Counted from the stretch's first letter, positions 21,241 to 31,939 are shown. The stretch: DNA of 64,000 nucleotides from Muscardinus avellanarius (GCA_963383645.1 OY726567.1:72624947-72688946); one strand, 5' to 3'. Notes: a model not told the origin generated them from the letters alone. Made by a program: numbers and translations.

Positions 21241-21546
21241 ACAGGGCGGACGTGGCTGAGGGGATGATAACGCCAACCGTGGGGTTGCCGTGGGCTCACC
21301 TGCCATCACAGGAAACGCTCAGCAACTGCTGTGCTCTGGCAGCAGACCGCAAACTGACCGCTTCTATCCCCAGGTGCCCAGAGGCCCTTCTCCCAGCCCA
21401 CTCGACCTCGGTGATGCGCTGCTGCAGTTTTATTTCAGGATAGTTTATGTTGCTGGCCAGGGGCGAGAGAAGGCCAGAACTCAGAGACCTGTGTGCAGGA
21501 TCTGAGATGCTGCTTTGAACCTTGAGCAACTCCAAATGTGTGCACA

Positions 21547-21659
<113 letters not shown>

Positions 21660-21741
21660 TATTCTGAGTAAGAACTAGGCTAGGTGGGACCAGCCAGGCG
21701 GGTCTGATTCCTCTCCCAGCTCTTATCAAATGCAGCGTAGC

Positions 21742-22135
21742 GCTGGGTGCAGGGGCACATGCCCGTAATCCCAGTACTTGGGAGGCTGAGACAGGAGGAT
21801 TGCAGGTTCAAGCCTAGCCTCAGCATCTTAGGGAGGTCCTCAGCAACTTAGCAAGACCCTGTTAAAAAATAAAAAGTAGCCGGGCGTGGTGGCGCACGCT
21901 TGTGATCCCCGCGCTTGGGAGGCGGAGACAGGAGGATCTCGCAGGTTCAAAGCCAGCCTCGCTGACTTAAGAGACCCTGTTTCCAAATAAAATATAAAAC
22001 AGGTCTGGGAGTGTAGCCTGGAGGTAGAAGGGTTCCATCCCCAGTATTACCAAAAAATAAAATAAAAAGTAAAATAGGGCTAGGAGTGTAGCTCAGAAGT
22101 AAAATGCTTCTGACTTCAATCTTCAGTATCACAAA
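21742..22135 (+). mobile_element. SINE type C split by a type A copy in its linker
   Basis: Left monomer 21742-21878 and right monomer 22072-22135 (GGGCTAGGAGTGTAGCTC) belong to one type C element. The type A SINE at 21879-22059 sits in the A-rich linker. Confidence 0.92.
21879..22059 (+). mobile_element. SINE type A nested in a type C SINE
   Basis: AAATAAAAAGTA flanks it at 21867-21878 and 22060-22071. Confidence 0.93.
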
Positions 22136-22231
22136 CACAAGTAAGGGAATAGTTACCGGTTCCTTTGTAATCGGGCATATTCCATCCCTCCTCTCCCTCC
22201 CTCCTGCCTGTCCTCCCCCCCCTCGCTCTCT

Positions 22232-22433
22232 GTATAGGGGATTGAACCTAGGGGTATTCTACCTCCAAGTGACACCCCCCAGCTCTTCTTAAAATTTTGT
22301 TTTTAGTTTTGAAATGGGGTGTCGCTAAGTTACTGGGGACCTTGCTAAGTTGCCAAAGTCAGCCTCAAGCTTGAGATCGTCCTGCGTCAGCCTCCCAAGC
22401 ACCAGGATCACAGGCATGTGCAACCACGCCAGC
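22232..22433 (-). mobile_element. SINE type C
   Basis: 'Gggattgaacctaggggtat' to 'tgcaaccacgccagcc' in reverse. Confidence 0.85.
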
Positions 22434-22529
22434 CACTGGCTCACCCTCCAATGCCCTCCCCTCTCCCGCCTCATCCAGGTCCCTCATAACAACAGGTCCA
22501 ACCAGCAAAGATTCCTGGCTCCTCTGTAT

Positions 22530-22660
22530 CTCCTGCAGCATACTAATTAAATGTTTCAAATGCTTCTTATCCATGGTTAAGTGAAGATAAAATTTTAATG
22601 ATTTAATTAGCAAGCTCTACGAAAAAAACATCATAATGAAGAGAGGCATTTGAAACTGTC
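22530..22660. other. Candidate conserved non-coding element
   Basis: Very AT-rich unique block with ACTAATTAAATG, TAATGATTTAATTAGC and CATCATAATGAAG in about 100 bases, a tight group of homeodomain-type cores. Confidence 0.35.
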
Positions 22661-22947
22661 CTGGGCTTTCCGTGTGTCTGGGTAGTGCTGCCTTCGGGTG
22701 TTAGGGGGCTGGGCTGGAAATCTTCTTTACCACACTGCCCCGAAGCAGAGACTCTGTTTCCTCTCCATCAAGACACAGGGTGGGGGGCGGTCATTTGAGG
22801 CAGTGGCTCTCATCTCCAGGGGTGGTGGGAGAGGGTCTTGGAGAGGAGAGACCGCCTCATTGATCCGGAGTTCAAGTTCAATCACCTGATGCTGTTCTCC
22901 AGATAGTCTCTGGACACTGGCCCATTTCTCATGTATACTGAACGACA
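22661..22947. other. Unique interval, nothing recognised
   Basis: GC-moderate sequence with two overlapping frames (63 and 92 codons) that lack domains. Confidence 0.4.
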
Positions 22948-23158
22948 TTTTGTGTGTGTGTGTGTGTGGAACTGGGGGTTGAACCCAGAAACATTCTACC
23001 TCCAATTTACACCCCCAATCCTAATTTTTATTCTTATTTTTGAGATTTTTAAGACCGAGTCTCACTAAATTGCAGGGGGCCTCACTAGCTGAGGTCGGCC
23101 GCAAACCTGTGATCCTCCTGTCTCAGCCTTTTAGCACTGGGATTACAAGTGTGCGCTA
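22948..23158 (-). mobile_element. SINE type C
   Basis: (GT)n then 'gggggttgaacccagaaaca' to 'tacaagtgtgcgctacc' in reverse. Confidence 0.82.
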
Positions 23159-23262
23159 CCCTCCTTATGACTTATTACATTTTCCTTTGGTGTGTGGCTT
23201 TCAAAATGGGTAGCTGAATATTTTCTGCCACATTCATGTTCAGAGCTTAAATAAAACTCACT

Positions 23263-23434
23263 GCGCACGGTGGTGCACACCTTTAATCCCAGTCCTTGGG
23301 AGGCTGAGACAAGAGGATTGCAAGTTCAAGGCCAGCCTTGGCAACTTAGCGAGACCTTTAGCAAAAGGGCTGGGGGTATAGCTCGGAGGTAGGATGCCTC
23401 TGAGTTCAATCCTCGGTGACCCCCCCCCCCCCAA
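23263..23434 (+). mobile_element. SINE type C, short
   Basis: GCGCACGGTGGTGCACACCT through GAGTTCAATCCTCGGTGAC, then a 14-base C run instead of an A tail. The linker is deleted. Confidence 0.82.
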
Positions 23435-23964
23435 GAAAACTTTGATGGGTTTGATGAGGAGGAAGTTTGAATGAATTGCCTTGTTCAGAGAGTTTTGGTG
23501 TTTGGAGCCTCTGGAGGATTCCATCTTTCAAAGAGGGTTTGAGGGGTTTTTATGTTTTGTTTTTGTTTTTTTAATGCAGAGAAACTGGCTGGAGCACCTT
23601 GGATCCTCCTCATTAGAAGGATCTTCCTCTCCGCCCTGCCCAACCCAACCTCCACCTTAAACGACCCTTTCCCATTCATCGCCAACCAGTGGACCCTCGA
23701 ATAACCCTGCAATGGCCCTGAAGACAGCTAAGCGTAGAGTCTGCTCAGCAGGAAACAGCGTGCCCTGGAAAGCCGGTGCACAGGGTGTGCAGCGTCAGCA
23801 GCCAGCCCAGGCGTGGGGAGCGGCTGTGCGTGGCCGGTCGCTTGCTTGGAGAATCGTCTCTGGAGGGGAGCCCGGGGCCACTGCTGGCACCGACCAGGCC
23901 AGACCAGAAACACACTCCCTGTCCTCCCTCGAACCCATGGTGGCTACCTTGAGCGTAACATGAG
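23435..23964. other. Unique interval, nothing recognised
   Basis: Includes overlapping frames at 23712-23963 (+) and 23728-24170 (-) without recognised domains. Confidence 0.4.
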
Positions 23965-24082
23965 CGTCCATATCCTACGTGGGATGAGGACAGGGACCTG
24001 ATGCTCACTGAAATTCCCCTGCCTCTGGTACAAGTCTTAAGATACAGCTTCCCAGTAAAGAGTTGAGTGAATGTATAAAAGA
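23965..24082 (+). mobile_element. L2/MIR-type 3' end fragment
   Basis: 'Gggatgaggacagggacctg' with 'ctcactgaaattcc' and a closing 'agttgagtgaatg' resemble the common 3' end shared by old L2/MIR-type elements. Confidence 0.45.
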
Positions 24083-24400
24083 TGTGGCCAGTGCCCCCAG
24101 GACACCCCTCTCCTTCTCTGGCCTTGCCCTTTGTACCAACCCTGTCTTTTGTTTTCTGCATGCTGATCATCGATGTCCAGGGCCATAGGGGCTCATCTTG
24201 AAGCCTCGCCAGGTCCTAAAGACAGCAACGTACACACCTGCAAACTCACTGACCCACAGCCTGCACCAACCACTGCTGTGTCCTTACTTACTGGGCCGCC
24301 ACCCCCTGCCCTGCTCCCCCAGGGCCAGGTACAGAGAGCGAGGGGCGGCACTTCGGCCCAGAGCCCCTGCAACTGTTCAGGTGGGCCAATCTAAAGCCTG

Positions 24401-24595
24401 TCCCTTTGGGAGGCTGAGACAGGAGGATCATGGTTTGTGGACAGCCTCAGCTACTTAGTGAGGCCCTTTGCAACTCAATGAGACTCTGTTTAAAAAAAAA
24501 AAAAATAGGGCTGGGTTTGTAGCTCAGAGGTCGAATGCCCCTAGGTTCCACCCCCAGTACCGTAAAAAATAAAATTAAAATTAAAATAAATAAAA
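24401..24595 (+). mobile_element. 5'-truncated SINE type B, with target-site duplication
   Basis: The recognisable SINE starts at TGGGAGGCTGAGACAGG (24407), missing the first ~40 bases. TAAAGCCTG still flanks it at 24392-24400 and 24596-24604, so truncation happened at insertion, not by later deletion. Confidence 0.9.
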
Positions 24596-24675
24596 TAAAG
24601 CCTGACCTTGAACATCCTCCTGCTGCCCCGGCCTCCTGACATGTCCTGGTGCTTCTCCATGTGTCCCTACCTGTG

Positions 24676-24895
24676 TTTTTTGTTTGTTTTTGTTTTGTAG
24701 TGCTGGGGATGGAACCCAGAGGCTTTTTACCTTTGGGCTATACTCCCAGACCTATTTTGTATTTTATTTGGAAACAGGGTCTCACTAAGTTGCTGAGAGC
24801 CTCACTAAGTAGCTGAGGCTGGCTTCAAACCTGAGCGATCTTCCCGTCTCAGCCTCCCAAGCACTGGGATTACAAGCGCCTGCCACCACGCCCGG
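24676..24895 (-). mobile_element. SINE type B, with target-site duplication
   Basis: Complete reverse copy. CTACCTGTG occurs at about 24667-24675 and 24896-24904. Confidence 0.92.
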
Positions 24896-25109
24896 CTACC
24901 TGTGTGTTTTTACAGTACCTGAGTAGACACATCAGTCTTAAGATTCACTCACAGCACCTTGCTCCCAGCAGCCCCAGCCTGAGGACAGCGTTGGCTCCTG
25001 GAGCCCAAAGTACCTGGGAATTGATGACCCTCTGTCCTTTGTAGGTCTTGACCAATGATTAACTATATCTGACATATTATTTATAATATGTATATCAAAA
25101 CACAAAAAT

Positions 25110-25311
25110 GAGCCGGGCTTGGTTGTGCATGCTTGTAATCCCAGTACTTGGGGAGGCTGAGACAGGAGGATCGTGCAGGTTCGAAGCCAGCCTCAGCTAC
25201 TGAGTGAGGCTCTCAGCAACTTAGTGAGACCCTGTTTCCACATAAAGTATAAAACAGGTCTGGTAGTATAGCCTGGAGGTAGGAAAGCCCCTTGCTTCCA
25301 CCCCCAGTACC

Positions 25312-25359
<48 letters not shown>

Positions 25360-25432
25360 TTACAAATAAAATCAAATAGGGCTAGGGGTGTAGCTCAGAG
25401 GCAGACGCCCCTGGGTTCAATTCCCCAACATC
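25110..25432 (+). mobile_element. SINE with (AC)n and an extra right monomer
   Basis: A complete copy (25110-25313) is followed by about 22 AC units (25314-25357). A second right monomer (GGGCTAGGGGTGTAGCTCAG, from 25378) then appears with no left monomer of its own. Confidence 0.82.
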
Positions 25433-25559
25433 ACAAAACAGTAACAATGTAAATACAATGATATTTATCCTGCCCACTGACACTGCACTCCACTTCCACT
25501 TCCCCAGTCCCCAGTAGGAGGAAGCCCCCGATGCCCTCCTGGAGGTCAGCTCCTTGGCT

Positions 25560-25690
25560 CGCCCATTGTGGCCTCGCCTCTCTGTGCCCCCACTTTTGCT
25601 TCCTGGAGCCCCCTCCCAAATAAGACGCTTGCATTTACATTCTTGCTTCAGAGCCTGCTCCTACAGAAATCCAAACCACGGCAGGAAGAA
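25560..25690 (+). mobile_element. Ancient LTR 3' end
   Basis: 'Ccctcccaaataagacgctt', 'gcatttacattcttgcttca' and 'gagcctgctcctacagaaat' parallel the polyadenylation-site and U5-like end of an old ERVL/MaLR-type LTR. The exact family is not named. Confidence 0.45.
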
Positions 25691-25812
25691 CTTGACATAC
25701 TTCTCAGCTGCACGTTTACCCCAGGGCTGGCAGTCTGCTGCCCCAGTGATCTGGAGGCTCACGAGCACCCCCTGGCGTCAAGTAACCTGGACCAATAAGA
25801 TTCTCATGTTTA

Positions 25813-26036
25813 GCCAGTTGTTGTGGTACACACCTGTAATTCCATTACTTGGGAGGCTGAGATGGGAGGATGGCAGGTTCGAAGCCAGTCTCAGCAACTT
25901 AGTGAGGTCCTCGGCAACTTATCGAGACCCCATTTCAGAAATTAAAAAAAAAATAGGGCTGGGGGTATAGCTCGAATGTCTCTGGGTTCAATCCCCAGTG
26001 CCAAAATAAATAAATAAATAAATAAATAAATAAATA
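25813..26036 (+). mobile_element. SINE type C with (AAAT)n tail
   Basis: AGCCAGTTGTTGTGGTACAC to GGGTTCAATCCCCAGTGCC. Confidence 0.88.
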
Positions 26037-26999
26037 TTCTGTCTTTCTTTGGGATTCAAGCCAAAAGACAAGGACTGTTTTGCCATTAAGCAGTGAGACA
26101 GAAAGCAACGGAGCCAGGAAGGCTCCCGAGCTGTCATAGAGCTGCCGCCGAGGTCCCAGAGGAGCCTCAGATCCAAACCCCTCCTGAGGCCCGGCCCCGC
26201 ATGGCTGCCTTAGGATCTGCTTTAGACACTTAGATTCCCAAACTTACTGCCTCCTTTTCAGAAAGAAAAAAAAAAAAAACTACCCAGAGCACCCCCGCAA
26301 GCACACCCCCCCCCCCCGTGCTCTTATATACCCGAGGCGACTAGTGCCCCACCAGGGGTGGTCGCGCCAATTTGGGGAATCTACACTTTAGAGCTATAAA
26401 ACTCAGAACCACTCTCCATCCATTCTCTTCTGCTCGGCCCTGGAGGCTGATCCGTGTGACATCAGTGAATTGCCCTGTCTTCGCTTCCCATGGGGCTCAG
26501 AAGAAATCCAGAGGGTCAGAAAAGCAAAGCCAGGGGGTACCCGCTCCTCCCCAGCCAGCTGTGGGTCCCCCGCACTAAAGCTAAGGCTGTCCCAAGGCAG
26601 CCGCCTCCAGGTGACCCTCCCTCCCAGCTCATCCTCAGGTCTGTCGTTGGTGGCAGCCCCACTGGAGGGAGCCCCAAGATACTCCCGTGGGGCCTCCTGC
26701 AGCCTTCTCATCCCTCTCTAAACAGCCCCTTTCTTCTTCGGCCTGTCTTATATCAGCTCAGCCTGGTGCACCTCTTTCCCAGCCGGTGCCTGGGTGAGGC
26801 ATCACTGTTCCTTGTAAGCAGATGCATGACTCTGGGGCTCAACGGGCACAGAGAGAATCCGCCCTGGAGAGTCCACACTCCAAGCCAGCGTGGAGATGGG
26901 GGTTCTCTCCAGGGGGAGCCAGCTCTTTGGGGTCTGCTTTACCTCCTCACTTGGCCCCAGCCCTTGGTTTCAGGGAGGAGCGCTGAAGGCTGAGATATT
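26037..26999. other. Unique interval, nothing recognised
   Basis: Unique GC-moderate sequence with a 167-codon frame (+, 26490-26993) and shorter overlapping frames. The product is rich in Pro, Ser and Leu with no recognisable domain, and there is no promoter or splice evidence. Confidence 0.4.
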
Positions 27000-27310
27000 T
27001 ATGCCAAGTAGCCTCTTCCTGTCATTAATATGTTAACAAACACTGTCAAGTAACAGTCGCAGTTGACAGGATTTGCCTTTGGCAGCGACTGCACGCTGCT
27101 AGACAAGGCTGTGTCTATTCTACAGAAGCTCGGCTTCCTCTGCCAGGAGATCTTGGCACTGGAGGTCACCGAGTCCGCCGAGGGACCTACCTGCCCTGTC
27201 AACGGTGACAGCATCTCATGTATGAATAATGCCTTCACGGGAGCACCTCTGAATTCCTCCCTGCAAGGAAGCGCCCTGGGGGAGGTGAGCGTCAGCACAC
27301 GCTAGGAGGC
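27000..27310 (+). other. Candidate constrained block containing an exon-like open segment
   Basis: Unique sequence. Within it a pyrimidine-rich acceptor (TGTCTATTCTACAG, ending 27125) precedes a 159-base open segment (27126-27284, 53 codons, phase 0 at both ends), followed by a strong donor GAG/GTGAGC. The frame has no upstream ATG in this segment and no domain I recognise. It could be an exon, or an enhancer with chance signals. Confidence 0.25.
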
Positions 27311-27568
27311 CGGGAGAGGCGGGGAAAGGAGGAAGGATGAATACCAAGTGCTGGTGCGAGGGCAGAACAGCCAGGTCCACATCCAGCAAGAGATGCTGCA
27401 GGCCCAGGAAAAATTCAAGAAGCATCAGTATGAGGGAAATAGAGGACTGGAAAATCAATGTTGAAGGGTCATAGGAAATCAATCTTAGAACCACATGCAG
27501 AGAAGCCACTGGTGCCAATGAGCCAAACAAACACATGGAGTGGAAAAGACTGAGCAATCTGTGGGCAG

Positions 27569-28060
27569 GGTGTATCAGCTAGCTATTGCTGCATAACAAA
27601 GTGCCCCAAATCTCAGTGGCTCATTGCTTTTTTTTTTTTTTATTACAACAGTATCTATTTGGAGAATCAACCAAGGGTTGGATGACTTAGATAGGGCTTG
27701 GCCAGAGTGGCTTTGGTGGATGTCTCTCTCTTACTCCTGTGACAGTGGGCTTTCAGGTATGTTCAGCTCATGACAATGGCAGGAGGATAAGAAGACAAAT
27801 GAGGTGCATGGGTATCCTTAAAGGCTTGGCTTGGAACTGGCAGGGCACTGTCACCTCCTTCTACTGGGTGAAGTGAGTCACATGGGTGAACCCAAGGTCG
27901 GAGTGTGGGGACACACTCCTTCCCTTTAACAGGAAGAACTGCAGTCACGTGGCAAAGGGTGTGGATTTAGGCCGGGGTGGAGATGGGGGTCTATGCAGTC
28001 TACAGTGGTGGCCAATGGGAGAGAAGCAGGAGCAGAGATAGGAGTTGGGGGATTTCTTAC
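27569..28060 (-). mobile_element. Ancient LTR-like repeat
   Basis: 'Tgtatcagctagctattgct', 'gcataacaaagtgccccaaa' and 'tctcagtggctcattg' form the reverse 3' end of an old MaLR/MER-type repeat. The text to about 27960 ('gcagtcacgtggcaaag') fits its body; the left limit is uncertain. Confidence 0.6.
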
Positions 28061-28363
28061 CAGAGCGTGATGTGCCTGGTCTGCGGCTGCTCTTTGCGCC
28101 CATCTTTCTTGCTGGCTGGCTCTTTCTTCTTCCAGTCATTGGACTCAATTCTTTAAGAACAGGACTTGTCAGACTTCACCCCTCATGGCTAATCCATGGC
28201 CACTTGCTCGGGTCATCTGAATATTTATTGTAGATCTTCTAGGTGCCAGGTTCTGTGGAACGGGAGGACAATATCATTCCCTTTTAGGGGTTTCTGTGTT
28301 GTCCAATTATTTAGTGTTCCATAAATCTGAGAGTGGTCAAAAGAAAGCAAGATGGAAATGCAG

Positions 28364-28365
<2 letters not shown>

Positions 28366-28416
<51 letters not shown>

Positions 28417-28436
28417 ATATGTATATATATATATGT
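28366..28436. repeat. (AT)n / (GTATAT)n microsatellite
   Basis: About 20 AT units, then GTATAT variants. Self-complementary. Confidence 0.97.
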
Positions 28437-28606
28437 ATTTAGAGGCTGCATCCAGGTGCCTTCTGCCATTGAGCTGCTCCCCCAGTCCCATTTTATTTTG
28501 AAACAGGGTCTTGCTAAGTTGCTGGGGCTGGCCTCAAACCTGTGATCCTTTTGTTTCAGCCTCCCAAGTACTGGGATTAAAGCTATGTGCTACCATGCCT
28601 GGCACG
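28437..28606 (-). mobile_element. SINE type C
   Basis: 'Tgagctgctcccccagtccc' to 'gtgctaccatgcctggc' in reverse. Its 3' region runs into the (AT)n tract. Confidence 0.8.
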
Positions 28607-28635
28607 AGTCACAGCTCTTAAAAAAATTTTTTTAA

Positions 28636-28744
28636 GCTTGAAGTGGTAACACATACCTATAATCCCAGTACTTAGGAGGCTGAGACAGGAAGATTGCAGG
28701 TTCAAAGACAGCCTCAGCAACCTAGCAAGACCCTGTTTCCAAAA

Positions 28745-28779
<35 letters not shown>

Positions 28780-28858
28780 AGTTGGGCTGGAGGTATAGCT
28801 CAGAGGTAGAATGCCTCTGTGCTCAATGCCCAGTACCACAACAAACAAACAAACAAAA
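28636..28858 (+). mobile_element. SINE type C with internal (AAAT)n
   Basis: GCTTGAAGTGGTAACACATA through CCCAGTACCAC. The linker has expanded to about nine AAAT units (28745-28780). Confidence 0.85.
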
Positions 28859-29261
28859 ATTTTAAGTTAAAAAAGTCAGTCAACACAAATTTTCATCTTC
28901 TTTTTCAGTCTGAAAAGGAGTCTCCTGTATCCTTCCCTCTCAGCCCCGCTTCCTCGCCCAGCCTTCCTGGACACTCGGCCATTGGCCTGACCTCCATCAG
29001 CAATGGCTGAGCCTCTGTGGCCAGGCTGGGCTGCCGTAGGAAAGCTGGAGGACTCACGCAGTGCTCCACGCCCTTCCTCCCTCATCCCTGCAGTCCTGGG
29101 AAGGTTCTCCTATCACTCTGACCACTCTACTCTTCTGGTAAATAAAACTCCTCACCCGGGAACGTTTATCAGGTGCAGACTGTGAGTCCTGACTGTGTTT
29201 GGTGCTTTGCATTAGCCATAAACACACAGCACTAAATTCTGCTCAGGGAATTTCTTTCTTT
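28859..29261. other. Unique interval, nothing recognised
   Basis: Unique sequence; an AATAAA hexamer occurs near 29140 but no gene is associated with it. Confidence 0.4.
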
Positions 29262-29703
29262 TTTGGTATTAAGGTTTGAACTCATGGGGCATTCTTCACC
29301 TGCAGTCCTTTTCAGTTTCTTTCTTTTCTTTTCTTTTCTCTTTTTTTCTTTCTTTTTTTTTTTGTGGTACTGAGAATGGAACCCAGGGCTTTTCTACCTC
29401 CGGGCTATACTCCCAGACCTATTTTTTATACTTTATTAAAAACAGGGTCTCACTAAGTTGCTGAGAGCCTCCCTCAGTAGCTGAGGCTGTCTTCAAACCT
29501 ATGTGTGCGATCCTCCTGTCTCAGCCTTCCAAGCGCTGGGATTACAAGCGTGCACCACCACGCCCAGCTTTTAGTTTCTATTTTGAAACAGGGTATTGAT
29601 AAGATGTTTAGGGTCTCACTAAATTGCTGAGATTGGCCTCAAACCTGTGATCCTCATGTCTCAGCTTCCCAAGTACAGGATTACAGGCATGTACCACCAT
29701 GGC
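29262..29703 (-). mobile_element. Type B SINE nested in a type C SINE
   Basis: Old right monomer at 29262-29320 and left monomer at 29575-29703 flank a complete reverse type B copy (about 29336-29570). CTTTTCAGTTTCT before it and CTTTTAGTTTCT after it look like the target-site duplication. Confidence 0.82.
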
Positions 29704-29742
29704 TGCCTGCCTGCCTGCCTTCCTCTCTTTCTTTCTTCTTTT

Positions 29743-29872
29743 TCTCCTCCTCGTCGTCCTCCTCCTCCTCGTCCTCCTCGTCCTCGTCCTCCTCGTCCTC
29801 GTCCTCCTCCTCCTCCTCCTCCTCCTCCTCCTCCTCCTCCTCCTCCTCCTCCTCCTCCTCCTTCTCCTCTTC
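29743..29872. repeat. (TCC)n with TCG variants, pure trinucleotide tract
   Basis: About 130 bases of TCC units, the first half interspersed with TCG. It generates long poly-Leu, poly-Pro, poly-Glu and poly-Gly frames that are artefacts. Confidence 0.96.
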
Positions 29873-29877
29873 CTTCT

Positions 29878-30068
29878 TTCTGCAATACTGGGGATTGACC
29901 CCAGGGCCTTTCACATACTAGGTACATACTCTACCACGGAGCTGTTTTTTAAATTTTATTTTGAGGCAGGGTCTCACTAAGTCGCCCAGGCTGTCCTCAA
30001 GTCTGCAATCCTCCTGCCTCAGACTCCAGAGTAGCTGGGGTCCCAGGCGTGCGCCACGGCGGCCGGCT
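29878..30068 (-). mobile_element. Different composite SINE with an undeleted ID part
   Basis: The right part keeps CTTTCACATACTAGGTACAT followed by ACTCTACCAC, the anticodon-side segment of ID/tRNA-Ala that is missing from all other copies in the window. The 7SL part has 'cagactccagagtagctggg', also unlike types A-C. It looks like an older, B4-like or ancestral ID+7SL family. Confidence 0.65.
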
Positions 30069-30478
30069 TGCTCAGGGATTTCTATGAGGAAGCCAGCGCT
30101 GTATTCAGGGGCTGACACCGTTTGTTTCCGGAGCCTCATTTGGAAGGCTTCTGCGTGCGTCCCATCTGCTTGCCTGAGCTTCTCAGCCCCTGCTGCTCCC
30201 TGGTGGGAAACTGACTGGGAGAAGTCAGTCAATAAATCAGGAACTGTGCACAACATTTTGTTTGCACCACTTAAAGTGATATTTACTGGGGAGCCCATCT
30301 CCACCTCTCTTCCCCATTCCTACACAAAGGCTGCTCTCGAAATGTGACCTAAGCGGGGCAAAACCCTTCAGATCCTCCTCCTGAGACAGGGTAATTGGAT
30401 GGAGCAGACAGGTCGTTCCCAAAGCTTACCTCCACAGTCCATTATGCATCATTCTCTCTCTCTCTGCCCACCCTTCCT
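30069..30478. other. Unique interval with possible T-box palindrome
   Basis: Unique sequence. CACTTAAAGTG near 30269 is an 11-base palindrome resembling paired half-sites, and TCAATAAATCAGG lies upstream of it. No repeat is recognised. Confidence 0.3.
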
Positions 30479-30531
<53 letters not shown>

Positions 30532-30621
30532 CTTCTCCCTCTTTCCTCCTCCTCCTTTCTTTCTTTCTCTTTCTTTCTTTCTTTCTTTCTCCCTCCTTCC
30601 TCCTCCTCCTCCTTCTTCCTT

Positions 30622-30671
<50 letters not shown>
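30479..30671. repeat. Long polypyrimidine tract (TC)n / (TTTC)n / (TCC)n / (TC)n
   Basis: About 190 bases of nearly pure C and T: two (TC)n runs flanking TTTC and TCC units. Confidence 0.96.
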
Positions 30672-30673
<2 letters not shown>

Positions 30674-30865
30674 CTAGGGATTGAACCCAGAGGCATTCTA
30701 CCTCTGAGCTATACCCCAGCCCTATTTTATTTTTTATTTTGAAACAAGGTCTCACTAGGTTGCTAACACCCTCACTAAATTGCTGAGGCTGCCCTCAAAC
30801 CCACAATCCTCCTGTCTCAGCCTCCTAAGTACTGGGATTACAGGTGTTCATCACTATGCCTGGCT
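30672..30865 (-). mobile_element. SINE type C
   Basis: 'Gctagggattgaacccagag' to 'catcactatgcctggct'. Its reverse tail is the (TC)n tract upstream. Confidence 0.86.
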
Positions 30866-31518
30866 CCAGTATGTATCACAGCGGTGGGACCCCAGGGTGC
30901 TCTCAGCGTCCTCTGAGCCCGAGGAGGGGCTCTCCTTTTCTGCTCTTATACTTCCTCAAGCCACAGGCGTCTTTCTGAATGGCAGCAGGTGGAGGCATTA
31001 AGATTCCCGCAGCCCTGTTCCCTCTCCGTCCCTGCCATGAAGGCTGAGGACACGGGCCTCCTGAACAGGACCTCTGGCTCGCAGAGAGATCCTCCTCCCA
31101 TTGACAGAAAATGCACAGGGGCTGGAGGGGCTGGGAGGAGGGGAGGCCACTGTGTGTCCCTGGGGCCATCATTCGCTCTGGCCCATTCATCTTGCTGACA
31201 AGCCTCAGCTTGGGATGCTGTGTAGGCTGAGCCAGTGCACCCGGGAGTTTTACAATTTGAGATGTACAGGCTCCAGTGCAGGAAAGACGGCTGGACCTGT
31301 GCAGAAGGAAGCCTAGTCCTAGCTAGGTGTCAGCTGGGGTCGTTTCTACCATGGCTGTTTTTTGCCATACTGTGCGGCGTGTGGTCTGGCGCGCCCTTGT
31401 GAGCACATCTGTAGGGTGAGGCCCTGGTGCAGGGACAGCTGGGTGAGAAGGAACAGGTGTCACCAGGCTTTGTGGACCATGCATCCTGCCTGAGGACAGG
31501 GGAAGTGTCTGGTGGCCC
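30866..31518. other. Unique interval, nothing recognised
   Basis: Unique GC-moderate sequence with several frames of 69-111 codons on both strands and no domains. Confidence 0.4.
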
Positions 31519-31529
31519 TGACACACACA

Positions 31530-31566
<37 letters not shown>

Positions 31567-31573
31567 ACATACA
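31519..31573. repeat. (AC)n microsatellite
   Basis: About 27 AC units with a few AT interruptions. Confidence 0.96.
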
Positions 31574-31668
31574 GCGGGGGACAGTACAGACCCCAAGTGT
31601 CACCCCTTCTGTGCCCAGGGGAAACCCCAGCCCCAGTGAAAAGTGCAAAGACGAACAAAAGAAATGGA

Positions 31669-31890
31669 TGGGCTGGGAGTGGTGGCGCACGCTTGTAATC
31701 CCTGCGCTTGGGAGGCGGAGACAGGAGGATCGCGCAGGTTCATAGTCAGCCTCACTGGCTTAAGAGACCCTGTTTCCGAATAATTTTTTTTAAAAAAAGG
31801 TCTGGGAGTGTAGCCCGGAGGGGGAAGGGCTTCCAGGAACCCCAGTACCATCAAAAAAAACCCCACAAAACAATAAAAAACACCAAGGTC
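31669..31890 (+). mobile_element. SINE type A
   Basis: GGGCTGGGAGTGGTGGCGCA through CTTCCAGGAACCCCAGTACC, with an A/C-rich tail. Confidence 0.9.
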
Positions 31891-31939
31891 CCAGAGTCTG
31901 GCGTGTTAACCATTTTGAAATTAATAAGATAATATATAA

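Noticed and set aside
24090..24115. GTATAAAAGATG as a core promoter TATA box
   Set aside because: No start site, CpG island or downstream gene structure supports it; AT-rich matches of this sort are common.
26490..26993. 167-codon plus-strand open frame as a gene
   Set aside because: No recognisable domain, a biased composition, and overlapping frames of similar length in other registers suggest chance.
29661..29980. Long poly-Leu, poly-Pro, poly-Glu and poly-Gly frames
   Set aside because: They are translations of the (TCC)n tract.
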